Source: an uncultured Oscillibacter sp. (GTDB lineage Bacteria; Bacillota; Clostridia; Oscillospirales; Oscillospiraceae). Taken from it: a stretch of DNA of 33,707 nucleotides. Numbering within the stretch: position 1 is the first letter of the stretch; every line of letters begins with the position of its first letter. The translations under genes and the position numbers were made by a program. Where the stretch lies: the NCBI GenBank assembly GCA_900544105.1, contig UQUC01000014.1:1-33707 (forward strand). Direction: 5' to 3'. Under the pieces are notes generated by a model that was not told the DNA's origin, made no database searches, and saw only the letters and a program-made list of their open reading frames with translations. This document shows, piece after piece, positions 14,504-23,023 of this stretch.

Positions 14504-16574
14504 TCGCATCACCTCTGGCGGGTTTCTGATAGCCGTATGCCCTTGCGAACCGATTCATAATTCCTTCCTCATCGTACATTCCCTGAATGTATTCCTGTAG
14601 GAGCGGTTGCAGATAATCAGTCCAAAGCTGGTCGAAATCAAGTGTTTTCAACTTTAGGAAGTAAGACGCTCCGATCTGATAATTTTCATTCAGATCCTCA
14701 ACCTCTGCGATTGCCTTATTGAGCGCAGCCATCCTTCTGATTGCTTCAGCCTCTAATTCCTCGTTTTCCAGCGAGGCAAGCATTTCAAGACGCTCATCCG
14801 CTCTGAGTTCCACGAAACGGAAGCGACGGCGCATGGCAAAATCAAAGCTGTCCACAGAGCGGTCGATATCGTTCATGGTGCCGATGATATAGACATTTTC
14901 AGGAATATAGAACTTTTCGTCAGGGTCAGAGTGCAGATTAGAATATTGCGTGGAGATTTCTCCGGCTTTGCCGCGATAACCGGGATCTATCGCAAAGAAC
15001 AGTTCACCGAAAATCTTTGAAATCTCGCCGCGGTTGATTTCATCTATAATGAATATGTATTTTTTCAGTTCCTCCTGTTTTGCCTTTGCTTTTGAAACTG
15101 TACTTTTCTTCGCTTTGATTGCTTTATAGATAGCAAAGTCATAGGAGTATCCTTGTGTAGCAAACGTCTTTCCGAAAAAGGACGTGATATCCTTTATTTT
15201 TTCAAACTTCTGCCCGGATTCCAGCATCTTTCTAACTTCATCCAGATTCAGAGCAAGCCTGTTGACAGATGCGTTACCGGGAATGGAAATATGGATATGC
15301 CCGTCATCCACGCCGGTAATGGTAAATTCATTTCCATTGATCGTTTTAAATGTGTCAACGCCAAACTCAACGCCGGAGAAAAACTCTGTCATGGATTCTT
15401 GAACCGTGACTTCCTTTTCTACGGTTTCTCTGGATTTTTGGGAGTCCTCATAGTTCTTTCTGGCACGGGCAACAAACTTCTTGAAAATGCCATCCTGCAA
15501 TTCAAAGCCCATTGTCCCATCATCATTGATTTTCGGTCTTAGTCCTTCAACAAAATCAGAGTAGTCATAACTCGGATGGAACTGAACGAACTCAACCTGT
15601 TTCTTCTGCTCGTCAGTAAGAAGTGTGTAATCGTCAAAGTACCCATTGCTGATGATGTCCGCAGCGATTTCTTTAGCAAGATAAGATTTTCCGGTACCGG
15701 GCGCACCTCTGAAAATCAGATTTTTTGATTCATTCAGCATAGAAGAAAACGGATTTCGGTATCCCTTGAACTGTTGAACAAGCTCTTCCTGAACAGCAGC
15801 TTCCGTTTCTGCCGTTGCGGTTTCCTTCTCATCTTTTTCGCGGTATGTCAAAATGAACTGATCTCCCGGTTCACCGAAACGCTTCAAACATTCCTGAACG
15901 AAGATAATCGTAGAGAAGATATTCCAGCAATAGATAACAAACTGCCGTCCGTTGTCATAGCCGTATGTCAGGTACTCTATTGTGTTGCGGCGATTCTTGA
16001 AATCGTCAACACTCGCATAAATACCTCTGATTACGTCGCTGCCCGGGTTATATTTGCAGACAGGGAAGTTCTCCTTGTCCTCAACCGATAATGCAGCAAG
16101 CTGCTTCTCGAACACCTGACAGGCAATGCGGGGCAAGGTTTGATTGGAATTTCTTCTTTCGCCTTTGCTGTAGGCTCGCTTGATTACGTCTCCATTTGCC
16201 CTCTTGAAATAGGCGTCCAGCGGCTTATAGTTATCACCGAGGTTCAAATTATCCATTGTAAAGCGTTCATCCGTTGACTGTACACTTTCGGCAGTGATAG
16301 ATAACTCAAATTTTTCTTGCTGCTTTGTCTCGATGGAGAAGCCCAGCTTTTCCAGATAGTTCTTTGCGTCAACGCTGTCAAAGGATTCTGTTGAAATATC
16401 TGTGCCGTTTGCCAAATGGTCAGCAACGGCTACTACATACTTCGGCGGATACTTTTTCCCATTCTCAGACACAAGTACATATTTTACGCTTGTATTATGT
16501 TCGGGAACTCCGTTCTCGTCGATAAATTTCAGGGCATCAATAACATCCTGCTTTTTCAGCTTTGGTATAGCCAT
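14478..16574 (-). CDS. mcrB: McrB-type AAA+ GTPase subunit of type IV restriction system
   Basis: Motor and target-recognition subunit working with McrC. In 698 residues: an N-terminal domain (residues 1-82, KYVLVSENGKKYPPKYVV) similar to the head domain of ScoMcrA-like modified-DNA readers; a middle domain of about 105-245 that I do not recognise; and an AAA+ module with Walker A GAPGTGKS at 290-297, Walker B FIIDEINRGEISK (D511-E512), and the McrB signature MNDIDRSVDSFDFAMRRRF at 568-586. About 110 residues are inserted between the Walker motifs. The start at 16574 follows GGGGGTG; a longer frame from 16601 lacks a site. The DNA mark it reads cannot be told from the sequence. Confidence 0.93.
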   Translation of the reverse strand: MAIPKLKKQDVIDALKFIDENGVPEHNTSVKYVLVSENGKKYPPKYVVAVADHLANGTDISTESFDSVDAKNYLEKLGFSIETKQQEKFELSITAESVQSTDERFTMDNLNLGDNYKPLDAYFKRANGDVIKRAYSKGERRNSNQTLPRIACQVFEKQLAALSVEDKENFPVCKYNPGSDVIRGIYASVDDFKNRRNTIEYLTYGYDNGRQFVIYCWNIFSTIIFVQECLKRFGEPGDQFILTYREKDEKETATAETEAAVQEELVQQFKGYRNPFSSMLNESKNLIFRGAPGTGKSYLAKEIAADIISNGYFDDYTLLTDEQKKQVEFVQFHPSYDYSDFVEGLRPKINDDGTMGFELQDGIFKKFVARARKNYEDSQKSRETVEKEVTVQESMTEFFSGVEFGVDTFKTINGNEFTITGVDDGHIHISIPGNASVNRLALNLDEVRKMLESGQKFEKIKDITSFFGKTFATQGYSYDFAIYKAIKAKKSTVSKAKAKQEELKKYIFIIDEINRGEISKIFGELFFAIDPGYRGKAGEISTQYSNLHSDPDEKFYIPENVYIIGTMNDIDRSVDSFDFAMRRRFRFVELRADERLEMLASLENEELEAEAIRRMAALNKAIAEVEDLNENYQIGASYFLKLKTLDFDQLWTDYLQPLLQEYIQGMYDEEGIMNRFARAYGYQKPARGDANEAAQDQG

Positions 16575-16601
16575 GCTGCACCCCCAATATTTCAAGTTCA
16601 C

Positions 16602-16689
16602 TTATGGCTCACGGTAGAAGCGTTCGGCAAATGCCTGCTGGATGATGTGGTCGTTTTCTTTCGTGAGGCCGTACGCAATTATCAATATC
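16602..16689 (-). other. Short open stretch in the mcrBC leader
   Basis: An in-frame run ends at the TAA at 16602-16604 and encodes about 29 residues (IAYGLTKENDHIIQQAFAER and onward). Its only ATG overlaps the -10 hexamer, so it is probably not translated from this promoter. It may be the tail of a lost upstream gene. Confidence 0.3.
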
Positions 16690-16718
16690 ATAGTACCATC
16701 GATTTTAGCAAAAGACAA
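16690..16718 (-). promoter_or_regulatory. Promoter of mcrBC
   Basis: Minus strand: TTGTCT (16713-16718), 17-bp spacer, TACTAT (16690-16695), giving a leader of about 110 nt before mcrB. Confidence 0.65.
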
Positions 16719-16796
16719 GAATCCGCATTATGCATACGCAATACTGTCGCAGAATTATCTTAGTTTTTTACACATTTCATCTATACCAAAACAGGG

Positions 16797-16840
16797 AAAA
16801 ACAGAGGCAAGGATTGATAGGAATCCTTGCCTCTGTTTTT
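16797..16840. terminator. Bidirectional terminator after the integrase gene
   Basis: A 19-bp perfect stem (16797-16815 and 16822-16840) with a 6-nt loop and T5 on both strands' 3' sides. It isolates mcrBC from the recombinases. Confidence 0.93.
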
Positions 16841-16855
16841 TCACTTCCGTGACTT

Positions 16856-18433
16856 CTATTTTCTCCCCAGCATTGCCGCCAGCATCCCATAATGTTTCTT
16901 CACCGTATTCCTCGCCAATCCGGTTCGCTTGGCGAGGGTGGAGAACTCCGTGATCTCCGGGTGGAGGCGCATGTAGTCCCACAGCTTGCGCTGTTTTTTT
17001 GTCAGCTTTTCCGGCGGAGCGATGCCCGCAAGCTGCTCCTTGAGATTTTTGCGTTCCTCGTTCATCTCCGCGATCAGCGCCTTGAGTTTTTCCTCGCACT
17101 CCTCGCGGGTGCGGGCGTAAACGTTGCGGGAATGCTGTGTCCCGTCCGGCCATATGGGAGAATAGCGTCCCTCAAACAGGTGGTCATTGAGTTCGCTGAC
17201 GCAGCCGGTGCCTGGTTTCCTTTTCTTCCCCACATAGGGCCGGAAGTCCACGATGCCTTTCTGCTCCGGCTCCGCTTCTTCCTGCGGTTCTGCCTTGCCA
17301 ATGCTCCGGTCGATGCTGGCGGCGGCTGCACGCTGCATATCGCCGGTGATGTGGGTGTAGATGTCCAGCGTTGTCACCGCCGACACATGGCCCAGCATGG
17401 CAGAGAGGGTTTTCACATCCATGCCATTTTCCAGTGCCAGCGTTGCGAAGGTGTGCCGCAGATCATGGAATCTGACACGCTTGCAGTCTGCCCGCTCCAG
17501 TATCGTCTGAAGCCGCCTGCGTGCCACGCCGGGCGTGATCGGTCGATCCGCCTTCACTGGGGACGGAAACATCCAGCGGGAATCCACCTTCCTGCGGTAC
17601 TCCCGCAACACGGCCAGCACCGCAGGTGGCAGCACCAGCTTTCGGACGGATGCCTTGGTTTTGGGCGGGATGATCTGCAATTCACCGTTTACCGTGTACG
17701 CCTGCTTGTTGACGGTCAGCACGCCGGTTTCAAAGTTCAGATCCCCCCATTGAAGCGCTATCAGTTCGCCCCGGCGCAATCCGGTGCAGAGGTCCAGCAG
17801 GAACAGTTCGTAGTACCCGTCCGCCTGCGCCTGAATGAGAAATTTCTGCAATTCCTCCCGATCCAGCACCTGCATTTCCTTTGCCTTTTTCGGCGGCAGC
17901 TTGCAGCCGATGGCGGGGTTTGTACGGAGCAAATCATCCCGCACGGCCCGTTCCAAGGCAGAGCGGCAGACCGCGTGGCACATCCGCACCATGCGGTCGG
18001 AAAGGCCCGCGCCGTATTGCTCCGTCAGACGCTTGCGGCCGTTCTTTTTCAGCCGCCCATAAAACTGCTGCAAATCATTCTGCGACAATTTGTTCAGCGG
18101 GATCTTCCCGATCTCCGGCAGGACATGGTTGTGGATGACGTTTTCGTAGTTGTTCTGCGTGGAGGCACGGAGCGTCGGCTTGCTGTGGGTTTCATACCAG
18201 TAGCACAGCCAGTCTCCGAACAGCATATCCGGTTTGACCTTTCGGTCTTTCCGCCCTACCATGCTTTCGGTGAGCTGCCGCAGTTTCTCCTGACATTCCC
18301 GCTTTGTTTTGGCGAGAACATTCTTCGTCTTGGGAAGGCCGCTGTCATCATAGCCGACGACAATGCGGCCCTCCCACCGGCCGTCGCCGCGCTGTCTTAC
18401 GGTGCCAGTTCCGCTTTTCCGTTTCTTTGCCAA
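16856..18433 (-). CDS. Tyrosine site-specific integrase with duplicated arm-binding domain
   Basis: Cuts and rejoins DNA at attachment sites through a 3'-phosphotyrosine. In 525 residues: an N-terminal AP2-like arm-binding domain (6-52, KSGTGTV, EGR, AKTKRECQEKL), a SAM-like core-binding domain (70-175), and a catalytic domain with Arg220, His323-x-x-Arg326, His349 and Tyr359. The roughly 165 residues after the active Tyr are unusual: a second copy of the arm domain (406-451, KPGTGCV, EGR, ARTREECEEKL) and a C-terminal HTH-like end (480-525). The start is TTG at 18433, with AAGGGG 8 bp upstream. It overlaps the preceding recombinase by 37 bp. Confidence 0.92.
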   Translation of the reverse strand: MAKKRKSGTGTVRQRGDGRWEGRIVVGYDDSGLPKTKNVLAKTKRECQEKLRQLTESMVGRKDRKVKPDMLFGDWLCYWYETHSKPTLRASTQNNYENVIHNHVLPEIGKIPLNKLSQNDLQQFYGRLKKNGRKRLTEQYGAGLSDRMVRMCHAVCRSALERAVRDDLLRTNPAIGCKLPPKKAKEMQVLDREELQKFLIQAQADGYYELFLLDLCTGLRRGELIALQWGDLNFETGVLTVNKQAYTVNGELQIIPPKTKASVRKLVLPPAVLAVLREYRRKVDSRWMFPSPVKADRPITPGVARRRLQTILERADCKRVRFHDLRHTFATLALENGMDVKTLSAMLGHVSAVTTLDIYTHITGDMQRAAAASIDRSIGKAEPQEEAEPEQKGIVDFRPYVGKKRKPGTGCVSELNDHLFEGRYSPIWPDGTQHSRNVYARTREECEEKLKALIAEMNEERKNLKEQLAGIAPPEKLTKKQRKLWDYMRLHPEITEFSTLAKRTGLARNTVKKHYGMLAAMLGRK

Positions 18434-19314
18434 GGTCTCAGCCCCTTTCCGAGCAAGTCTTCCATGAAGCCGCCAACGATGCCGCTGGCGGCTTTTTGCA
18501 TATCCGGTGTGACGTGGGTGTAGGTATCCAGCGTGAAGCTGGCATTGGTATGCCCCAGAATTCCAGACAGGGTTTTGGCGTCCACGCCGCTGGCGATAGC
18601 ATGTGTGGCGAAGGTATGGCGCAGGTCATGGAAGCGAATGTCCGGCAGTCCCGCCTTCTGCAAGATCGCTTTCATGTGCGTGTAGGCGCAGTTCGGAGAC
18701 AGCGGCAGCTCCGGTCGGACAGGGTCCGGGAAGATCCATTGCGTGATCGCATTCTCTTTTCGGCGGCGCAAAATTTCCGCCGTGCTGCGGGGCAGGACGA
18801 TGGTGCGCTCACCGCTGCGGGTCTTGGTCTTGCCCAGCATATCGACACCCAGCTTTCGGTTATGAAGGGTGCGGCGCACCTGCAGGACGCCGTTCCGCGC
18901 GTCAAAGTCCTGCCACATGAGTCCGCAGATCTCGCCCCGCCGCAGGCCCGTGGTCAGCTCCACGTAGAAGAAGTCACCCCATATTCTGTCTTTCCGCACG
19001 GTGTCCAGAAAGGTGTCCAGTTCTCTGTCGGTCAGGACACGTTTCGGCGCATGGCTTGCCTTTGGCACCGTCGCGCCCACGGTGGGATTCTTGGCGATGA
19101 TATGCGCATGGAGGGCGTCCTCCATTGCCTGATGGAAGATGGCGTGAAGGCGGTTGATGGTGGTGTCTGACAGTGCGGAACCAAACCTCGGATGCTCCCT
19201 GACCCGGCCGTTCTCTTTCAGCCTCCGATAGAGTTTCTGCACATCCTGCGATGTCACCAGCGACACCTGTTTGCCGCCGAGCTGCGGCTTGATGTAGTTT
19301 TCGATGTTCATCAT
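18397..19314 (-). pseudogene. Tyrosine recombinase lacking its N-terminus
   Basis: The catalytic domain is intact: TTGLRRGEI, RFHDLRHTFATHA, LGHTNASFTLDTYTH with the active Tyr. The sequence begins within the core-binding domain (NIENYIKPQLGGKQVSLVTS), so the arm-binding domain and the start of the core-binding domain, roughly 80-120 codons, are missing. The reading frame stays open to 19431, but that part resembles no integrase. ATG codons at 19311 and 19314 lack a ribosome site. Its 3' end overlaps the next integrase, so the two once formed a tandem recombinase pair. It could still be expressed as a truncated protein. Confidence 0.75.
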
Positions 19315-19666
19315 ATCAGAGACATCGAGAAAAACAATATACCTGCTGCATACCCTTTGTCGAAATTTCCCGCCTGTTGAAGCTGAACAGACATTGGAAA
19401 CACCCCAAATGACCTGCAGCATTAAGTACAAATTCTGCTTGCATATATTTGTTAACTATCAACAGGAACTGATTTTTATTGTAAAATAGCGGTATGTGTA
19501 CGGGAATTGAGTATCACCGATAAGCATTTCCAGGAAGGCATTGACAAGGCTGGCGGCGAAAGTGCGGCACCGTCTGTTGCAGCGAAAAGAGGTACTTTTT
19601 GTCCCTTGCGGCGCAGGATTTGAAACCGCAGCACAATCAGCCGGAAAAATCAACACACTTTGGTGC
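19315..19666. other. Junction region between island and pfl promoter
   Basis: No convincing gene. Short frames exist on both strands without ribosome sites. A plus-strand stretch at about 19507-19620 (ELSITDKHFQEGIDKAGG) reads like a fragment of coding DNA, but I cannot name it. No copy of the tRNA-Pro 3' end is visible, so the island border is not defined. Confidence 0.4.
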
Positions 19667-19695
19667 TTGACAAAAGTTTCCAGAGCCAATATACT
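19667..19695 (+). promoter_or_regulatory. Sigma-A promoter of the pfl operon
   Basis: TTGACA (19667-19672), 17-bp spacer, TATACT (19690-19695). Transcription would start near 19702, just before the riboswitch. Confidence 0.9.
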
Positions 19696-19710
19696 GAAAA
19701 TATGGTGATC

Positions 19711-19808
19711 ATATGACTGACGGAAGTGGGTGTTACCACATGAAGTATGATCGTGAAGCCAGCCGACCGTCTGGGCAGAAAAAGCTCAGATCGGTGCGGC
19801 TTTTTCTT
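19711..19808 (+). ncRNA. ZTP (pfl-motif) riboswitch with terminator platform
   Basis: The conserved pieces occur in order: TGACTGACGGAAGTGGG (19714-19730), then TTACCACATGAAG (19733-19745), and GCCGACCGTCTGGGCA (19762-19777), the 3' element that forms the pseudoknot. The last element also pairs with CAGATCGGTGCGGCT (19787-19801) to make a terminator followed by TTTTCTTTTT. ZTP or ZMP binding, which signals 10-formyl-THF shortage, would stabilise the aptamer and prevent termination, turning on the pfl genes. This RNA class was first named for its position before pfl genes. Confidence 0.88.
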
Positions 19809-19851
19809 TTTATATGGATCATTTGATCCGTTAAAAAGGAGGTTTTTCTAT

Positions 19852-20574
19852 TTGATCGAGGGATACATCCATTCCATTGAATCCATGGGCCTTGTGGATG
19901 GCCCCGGTATTCGCACGGTGGTGTTCTTTCAGGGCTGCCGCCTGCGTTGCCGCTACTGCCACAACCCCGACACCTGGACCATGCGCAGCGGAAAAGAGCA
20001 GATCTTCACGCCTGAACAGTTGGTGAACAAGCTTCTCCGCTTCAAATCGTATTTTGGCGATAACGGCGGCGTCACCTTTTCCGGCGGCGAGCCGCTCTTG
20101 CAAAAGGACTTTTTATGTGAGGTCCTGCGCCTGTGCAAACACGCAGGCATCCACACCTGCATCGACACCGCAGGCTGCGGCTGCGGCGGCTATGAAGAAA
20201 TTCTGGCCTATACCGACCTCGTCTTGCTGGACATCAAGCACTTCACGCCGGACGGTTACTGCGGCATTACCGGACAGTCTCCCCAGGAATTTTTGCAGTT
20301 CCTTTCCGCCGTGCAAAAGGCCGGTACGCCTCTTTGGATCCGCCATGTGGTAGTCCCCGGACTCACGGATTCCGACTCCCATCTGGAAGAGCTGCGTGCG
20401 TATCTGCATACGATCCGCAACATTCAGCGGGTTGAACTGCTGCCCTACCACACGCTGGGTGTCAACAAGTATCATGCACTGGGTATTCCGTATTCCTTAG
20501 AGGACGTACCCGCCCTGTCGCCGGGAGCCTTGGCCGACTGGCAGCAGCGATTTGACCGTGAATTTCATACTTAA
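19852..20574 (+). CDS. pflA: Pyruvate formate-lyase activating enzyme
   Basis: Radical SAM enzyme that installs the glycyl radical on PflB. The 240 residues carry the CxxxCxxC [4Fe-4S] motif at Cys29, Cys33 and Cys36 (GCRLRCRYCHNPDTW), preceded by the family opening SIESMGLVDGPGIR, and the SAM-binding GGEPLLQ near residue 80. The start is TTG at 19852 with AAGGAGG 9 bp upstream; longer frames would run into the terminator of the riboswitch. pflB begins 31 bp after its stop. The order pflA-pflB is the reverse of Escherichia coli. Confidence 0.96.
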   Translation: MIEGYIHSIESMGLVDGPGIRTVVFFQGCRLRCRYCHNPDTWTMRSGKEQIFTPEQLVNKLLRFKSYFGDNGGVTFSGGEPLLQKDFLCEVLRLCKHAGIHTCIDTAGCGCGGYEEILAYTDLVLLDIKHFTPDGYCGITGQSPQEFLQFLSAVQKAGTPLWIRHVVVPGLTDSDSHLEELRAYLHTIRNIQRVELLPYHTLGVNKYHALGIPYSLEDVPALSPGALADWQQRFDREFHT

Positions 20575-20605
20575 TACTTAAATAAACGAATAGGAGCGTG
20601 TGACT

Positions 20606-22849
20606 ATGCCTATTGATGTAAATTGCAACGCCTGGAAGGGTTTTCATACCGGCGAGTGGCGCCACCTCGTCAACGTGCGTAATTTCATTCAGAAGAACTA
20701 CACCCCCTATGCCGGGGACGAGAGCTTTCTGGCTCCGACGTCCGAGCGCACCCAGAAAGTCTGGGATAAGTCTCATGAACTGATTTTAGAGGAACTGCGC
20801 AAGGGGATCCTGGACGTGGAGACCGATGCCATCTCCGGTATCAACAACTTCGCCCCCGGCTATATCGACCGGGACAATGAGGTGATCGTCGGCTTGCAGA
20901 CCGATGCTCCCCTGAAGCGCATCGTAAACCTGTACGGTGGTATGCGCATGGCCGAATCCGCTCTGGAGCAGTACGGCTACACGCTGAACCCCGAAATTGA
21001 AAAGCATTTCAGAACCTACCGCAAGACCCATAACGACGGCGTGTTCGACGCTTATCCCCATCGCACCCGGGTGGCCCGTACCGTGGGCCTGCTCACCGGC
21101 CTGCCCGACGCTTACGGCCGTGGCCGCATCGTGGGCGACTACCGCCGCGTCCCCCTGTACGGCACTGATTTTCTGATCGAAGAGAAGGAAAAAGATCTGG
21201 ACGCTCTGGACGGTGCCATGACCGACGAGCGTATCCGCCTGCGGGAAGAAGTGCAAATGCAGATCCGTGCCTTGCAGGAAATGGCTCTGATGGCCAAGGG
21301 CTACGGCTGTGACATCACCAAGCCCGCTGAGACCGCCCATGACGCCGTGCAGAGCCTGTACATGGCCTATCTCGCTGGAGTGAAGGAAAACAACGGCGCT
21401 GCCACCAGCCTGGGCCGCACCGCTACCTTCCTGGACATTTACATCCAGCGGGATCTGAACAACGGCACGCTGGACGAATCCGGTGCCCAGGAGCTGATCG
21501 ACCAGTTCATCATCAAGCTGCGGCTGGTGCGCCATCTGCGTACCCCGGAATACAATGAGCTGTTCGGCGGTGATCCCACCTGGATCACTGAATCTCTGGG
21601 TGGCATGGGCATCGACGGCCGCACCCTGGTGACCCGCAACACCTTCCGCTATCTCCACACCCTCACCAATCTGGGCACCGCCCCCGAGCCCAACCTGACC
21701 GTTCTGTGGAGCCAGAACCTCCCCGATGCCTTCAAGCGCTACTGTGCCAAAATGAGCATCGACACCGACTCTATCCAGTACGAAAATGATGACATCATGC
21801 GGCCCATGTACGGCGATGACTACTGCATCGCCTGCTGCGTGTCCGCCATGGCTGTGGGCAAGCAGATGCAGTTCTTCGGTGCCCGCGCCAACCTTGCCAA
21901 GAGCCTTCTGTACGCCATCAACGGCGGTGTGGACGAAAAGAAGGGCCTGCTGGTCATCCCCGGGATCCAGAAGGACGACGACGAGGTGCTGGAATACGCC
22001 AAGGTTCTGACGAACTACAAGAAGGTGCTCTCCTACGTTGCCGAGCTGTATGTGGACACCATCAACATCATCCACTTCATGCATGACAAATACGCCTACG
22101 AATCCAGCCAGATGGCCCTCCACGATACGTTGGTGGAGCGGCTGGCCGCCTTCGGCGTGGCGGGTCTTTCCATCGCCGCCGACTCCCTCTCCGCCATCAA
22201 GTTTGCCAAGGTGAAGCCCGTCCGCAATAAAAACGGCATTGCTGTGGATTTCGTCACCGAGGGCGACTTCCCCAAGTACGGCAATGACGATGACCGGGTG
22301 GACGATATTGCTGTGGAGATCGTTTCCTACTTCTCTGCCGAACTGAAAAAGCACGCGCTGTACCGGGGCGCTATTCATACGCTATCCGCCCTGACCATCA
22401 CCAGCAATGTGATGTACGGCAAAAAGACCGGCTCCACCCCTGACGGCCGCAAGGCGGGCGAACCCTTCGCCCCCGGCGCCAACCCCATGCACGGCCGGGA
22501 TGAGAGCGGTGCGCTGGCCAGCCTGAATTCCGTGGCCAAGATCCCCTATCGAGCCGTGTGCCAGGACGGTGTTTCCAACACCTTCTCCATCGTGCCCAAC
22601 GCACTGGGCAAGACCGCCGAGGAACGCCGCAGCAATCTGGTACAGATCCTGGACGGCTATTTCGTTCAGGGTGCACATCATCTGAATGTGAACGTGATGA
22701 ACCGCGAGGTCCTGCTGGACGCTATGGAGCACCCGGAAAAGTATCCTACGCTGACCATCCGCGTGTCTGGCTACGCGGTGAACTTCAACCGCCTGAGCCG
22801 CGAGCAGCAGTTGGAGGTGGTCAAGCGCACCTTCCACGAATCCATGTAA
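20606..22849 (+). CDS. pflB: Formate C-acetyltransferase (pyruvate formate-lyase)
   Basis: Converts pyruvate and CoA to acetyl-CoA and formate without oxygen, supplying acetyl-CoA and one-carbon units. The 747 residues carry the active Cys pair Cys410-Cys411 (YCIACCVSAM) and the glycyl radical site Gly722 in TIRVSGYAVNF near the C-terminus. Both motifs are those of true PFL, not of the diol-dehydratase or choline-lyase relatives. The start at 20606 follows AGGAG; a GTG at 20600 is less well placed. It is the last gene of the ZTP-controlled operon, closed by the terminator at 22875. Confidence 0.97.
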   Translation: MPIDVNCNAWKGFHTGEWRHLVNVRNFIQKNYTPYAGDESFLAPTSERTQKVWDKSHELILEELRKGILDVETDAISGINNFAPGYIDRDNEVIVGLQTDAPLKRIVNLYGGMRMAESALEQYGYTLNPEIEKHFRTYRKTHNDGVFDAYPHRTRVARTVGLLTGLPDAYGRGRIVGDYRRVPLYGTDFLIEEKEKDLDALDGAMTDERIRLREEVQMQIRALQEMALMAKGYGCDITKPAETAHDAVQSLYMAYLAGVKENNGAATSLGRTATFLDIYIQRDLNNGTLDESGAQELIDQFIIKLRLVRHLRTPEYNELFGGDPTWITESLGGMGIDGRTLVTRNTFRYLHTLTNLGTAPEPNLTVLWSQNLPDAFKRYCAKMSIDTDSIQYENDDIMRPMYGDDYCIACCVSAMAVGKQMQFFGARANLAKSLLYAINGGVDEKKGLLVIPGIQKDDDEVLEYAKVLTNYKKVLSYVAELYVDTINIIHFMHDKYAYESSQMALHDTLVERLAAFGVAGLSIAADSLSAIKFAKVKPVRNKNGIAVDFVTEGDFPKYGNDDDRVDDIAVEIVSYFSAELKKHALYRGAIHTLSALTITSNVMYGKKTGSTPDGRKAGEPFAPGANPMHGRDESGALASLNSVAKIPYRAVCQDGVSNTFSIVPNALGKTAEERRSNLVQILDGYFVQGAHHLNVNVMNREVLLDAMEHPEKYPTLTIRVSGYAVNFNRLSREQQLEVVKRTFHESM

Positions 22850-22874
22850 GCACCTGCGTATTCCCAAATGTTTA

Positions 22875-22909
22875 CAGCCCGCTGTTTGAAAACAGCGGGC
22901 TGTGTTTTA
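22875..22909 (+). terminator. pfl operon terminator
   Basis: CAGCCCGCTGTT (22875-22886) and AACAGCGGGCTG (22891-22902), a 4-nt loop, then TGTTTTA. Confidence 0.92.
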
Positions 22910-22965
22910 TCTTTTTATTTGAGTACCAAGCGGCTTTTCTGCCCGGTTTCTGAAGCAAAACGATG

Positions 22966-22997
22966 AAAAACCTCGGCGGCTGTTTCAACAGCCGCCG
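22966..22997 (-). terminator. ABC transporter operon terminator
   Basis: A stem formed by 22974-22984 and 22987-22997, followed on the minus strand by AGGTTTTTC. It lies just past the stop of the ATPase gene. Confidence 0.85.
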
Positions 22998-23023
22998 GAG
23001 TCTCTTTTACGATTGCAGTCTCC

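Larger units (their letters stand above)
13160..19430. mobile_element. Genomic island at tRNA-Pro: McrBC plus two tyrosine recombinases
   Basis: All four genes run on the minus strand between tRNA-Pro and the pfl promoter. The mcrBC part is clearly more AT-rich than the flanks, while the recombinases match the host-like GC. No second copy of the tRNA 3' end was found at the right edge, so the borders are approximate and the island may be a remnant. No transfer, replication or phage structural genes are present. Confidence 0.6.

Noticed and set aside
16892..18523. 543-codon open frame opposite the integrase
   Set aside because: Antisense shadow; the minus-strand frame carries the catalytic tyrosine recombinase residues.
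19497..19530. Short ATG-TGT-ACG start reminiscent of Ntn-hydrolase N-termini
   Set aside because: The frame stops after nine codons and there is no ribosome site.
20786..22378. 530-codon open frame on the minus strand
   Set aside because: It lies entirely opposite pflB, whose motifs are unmistakable. GC-rich codon use opens the antisense frame.
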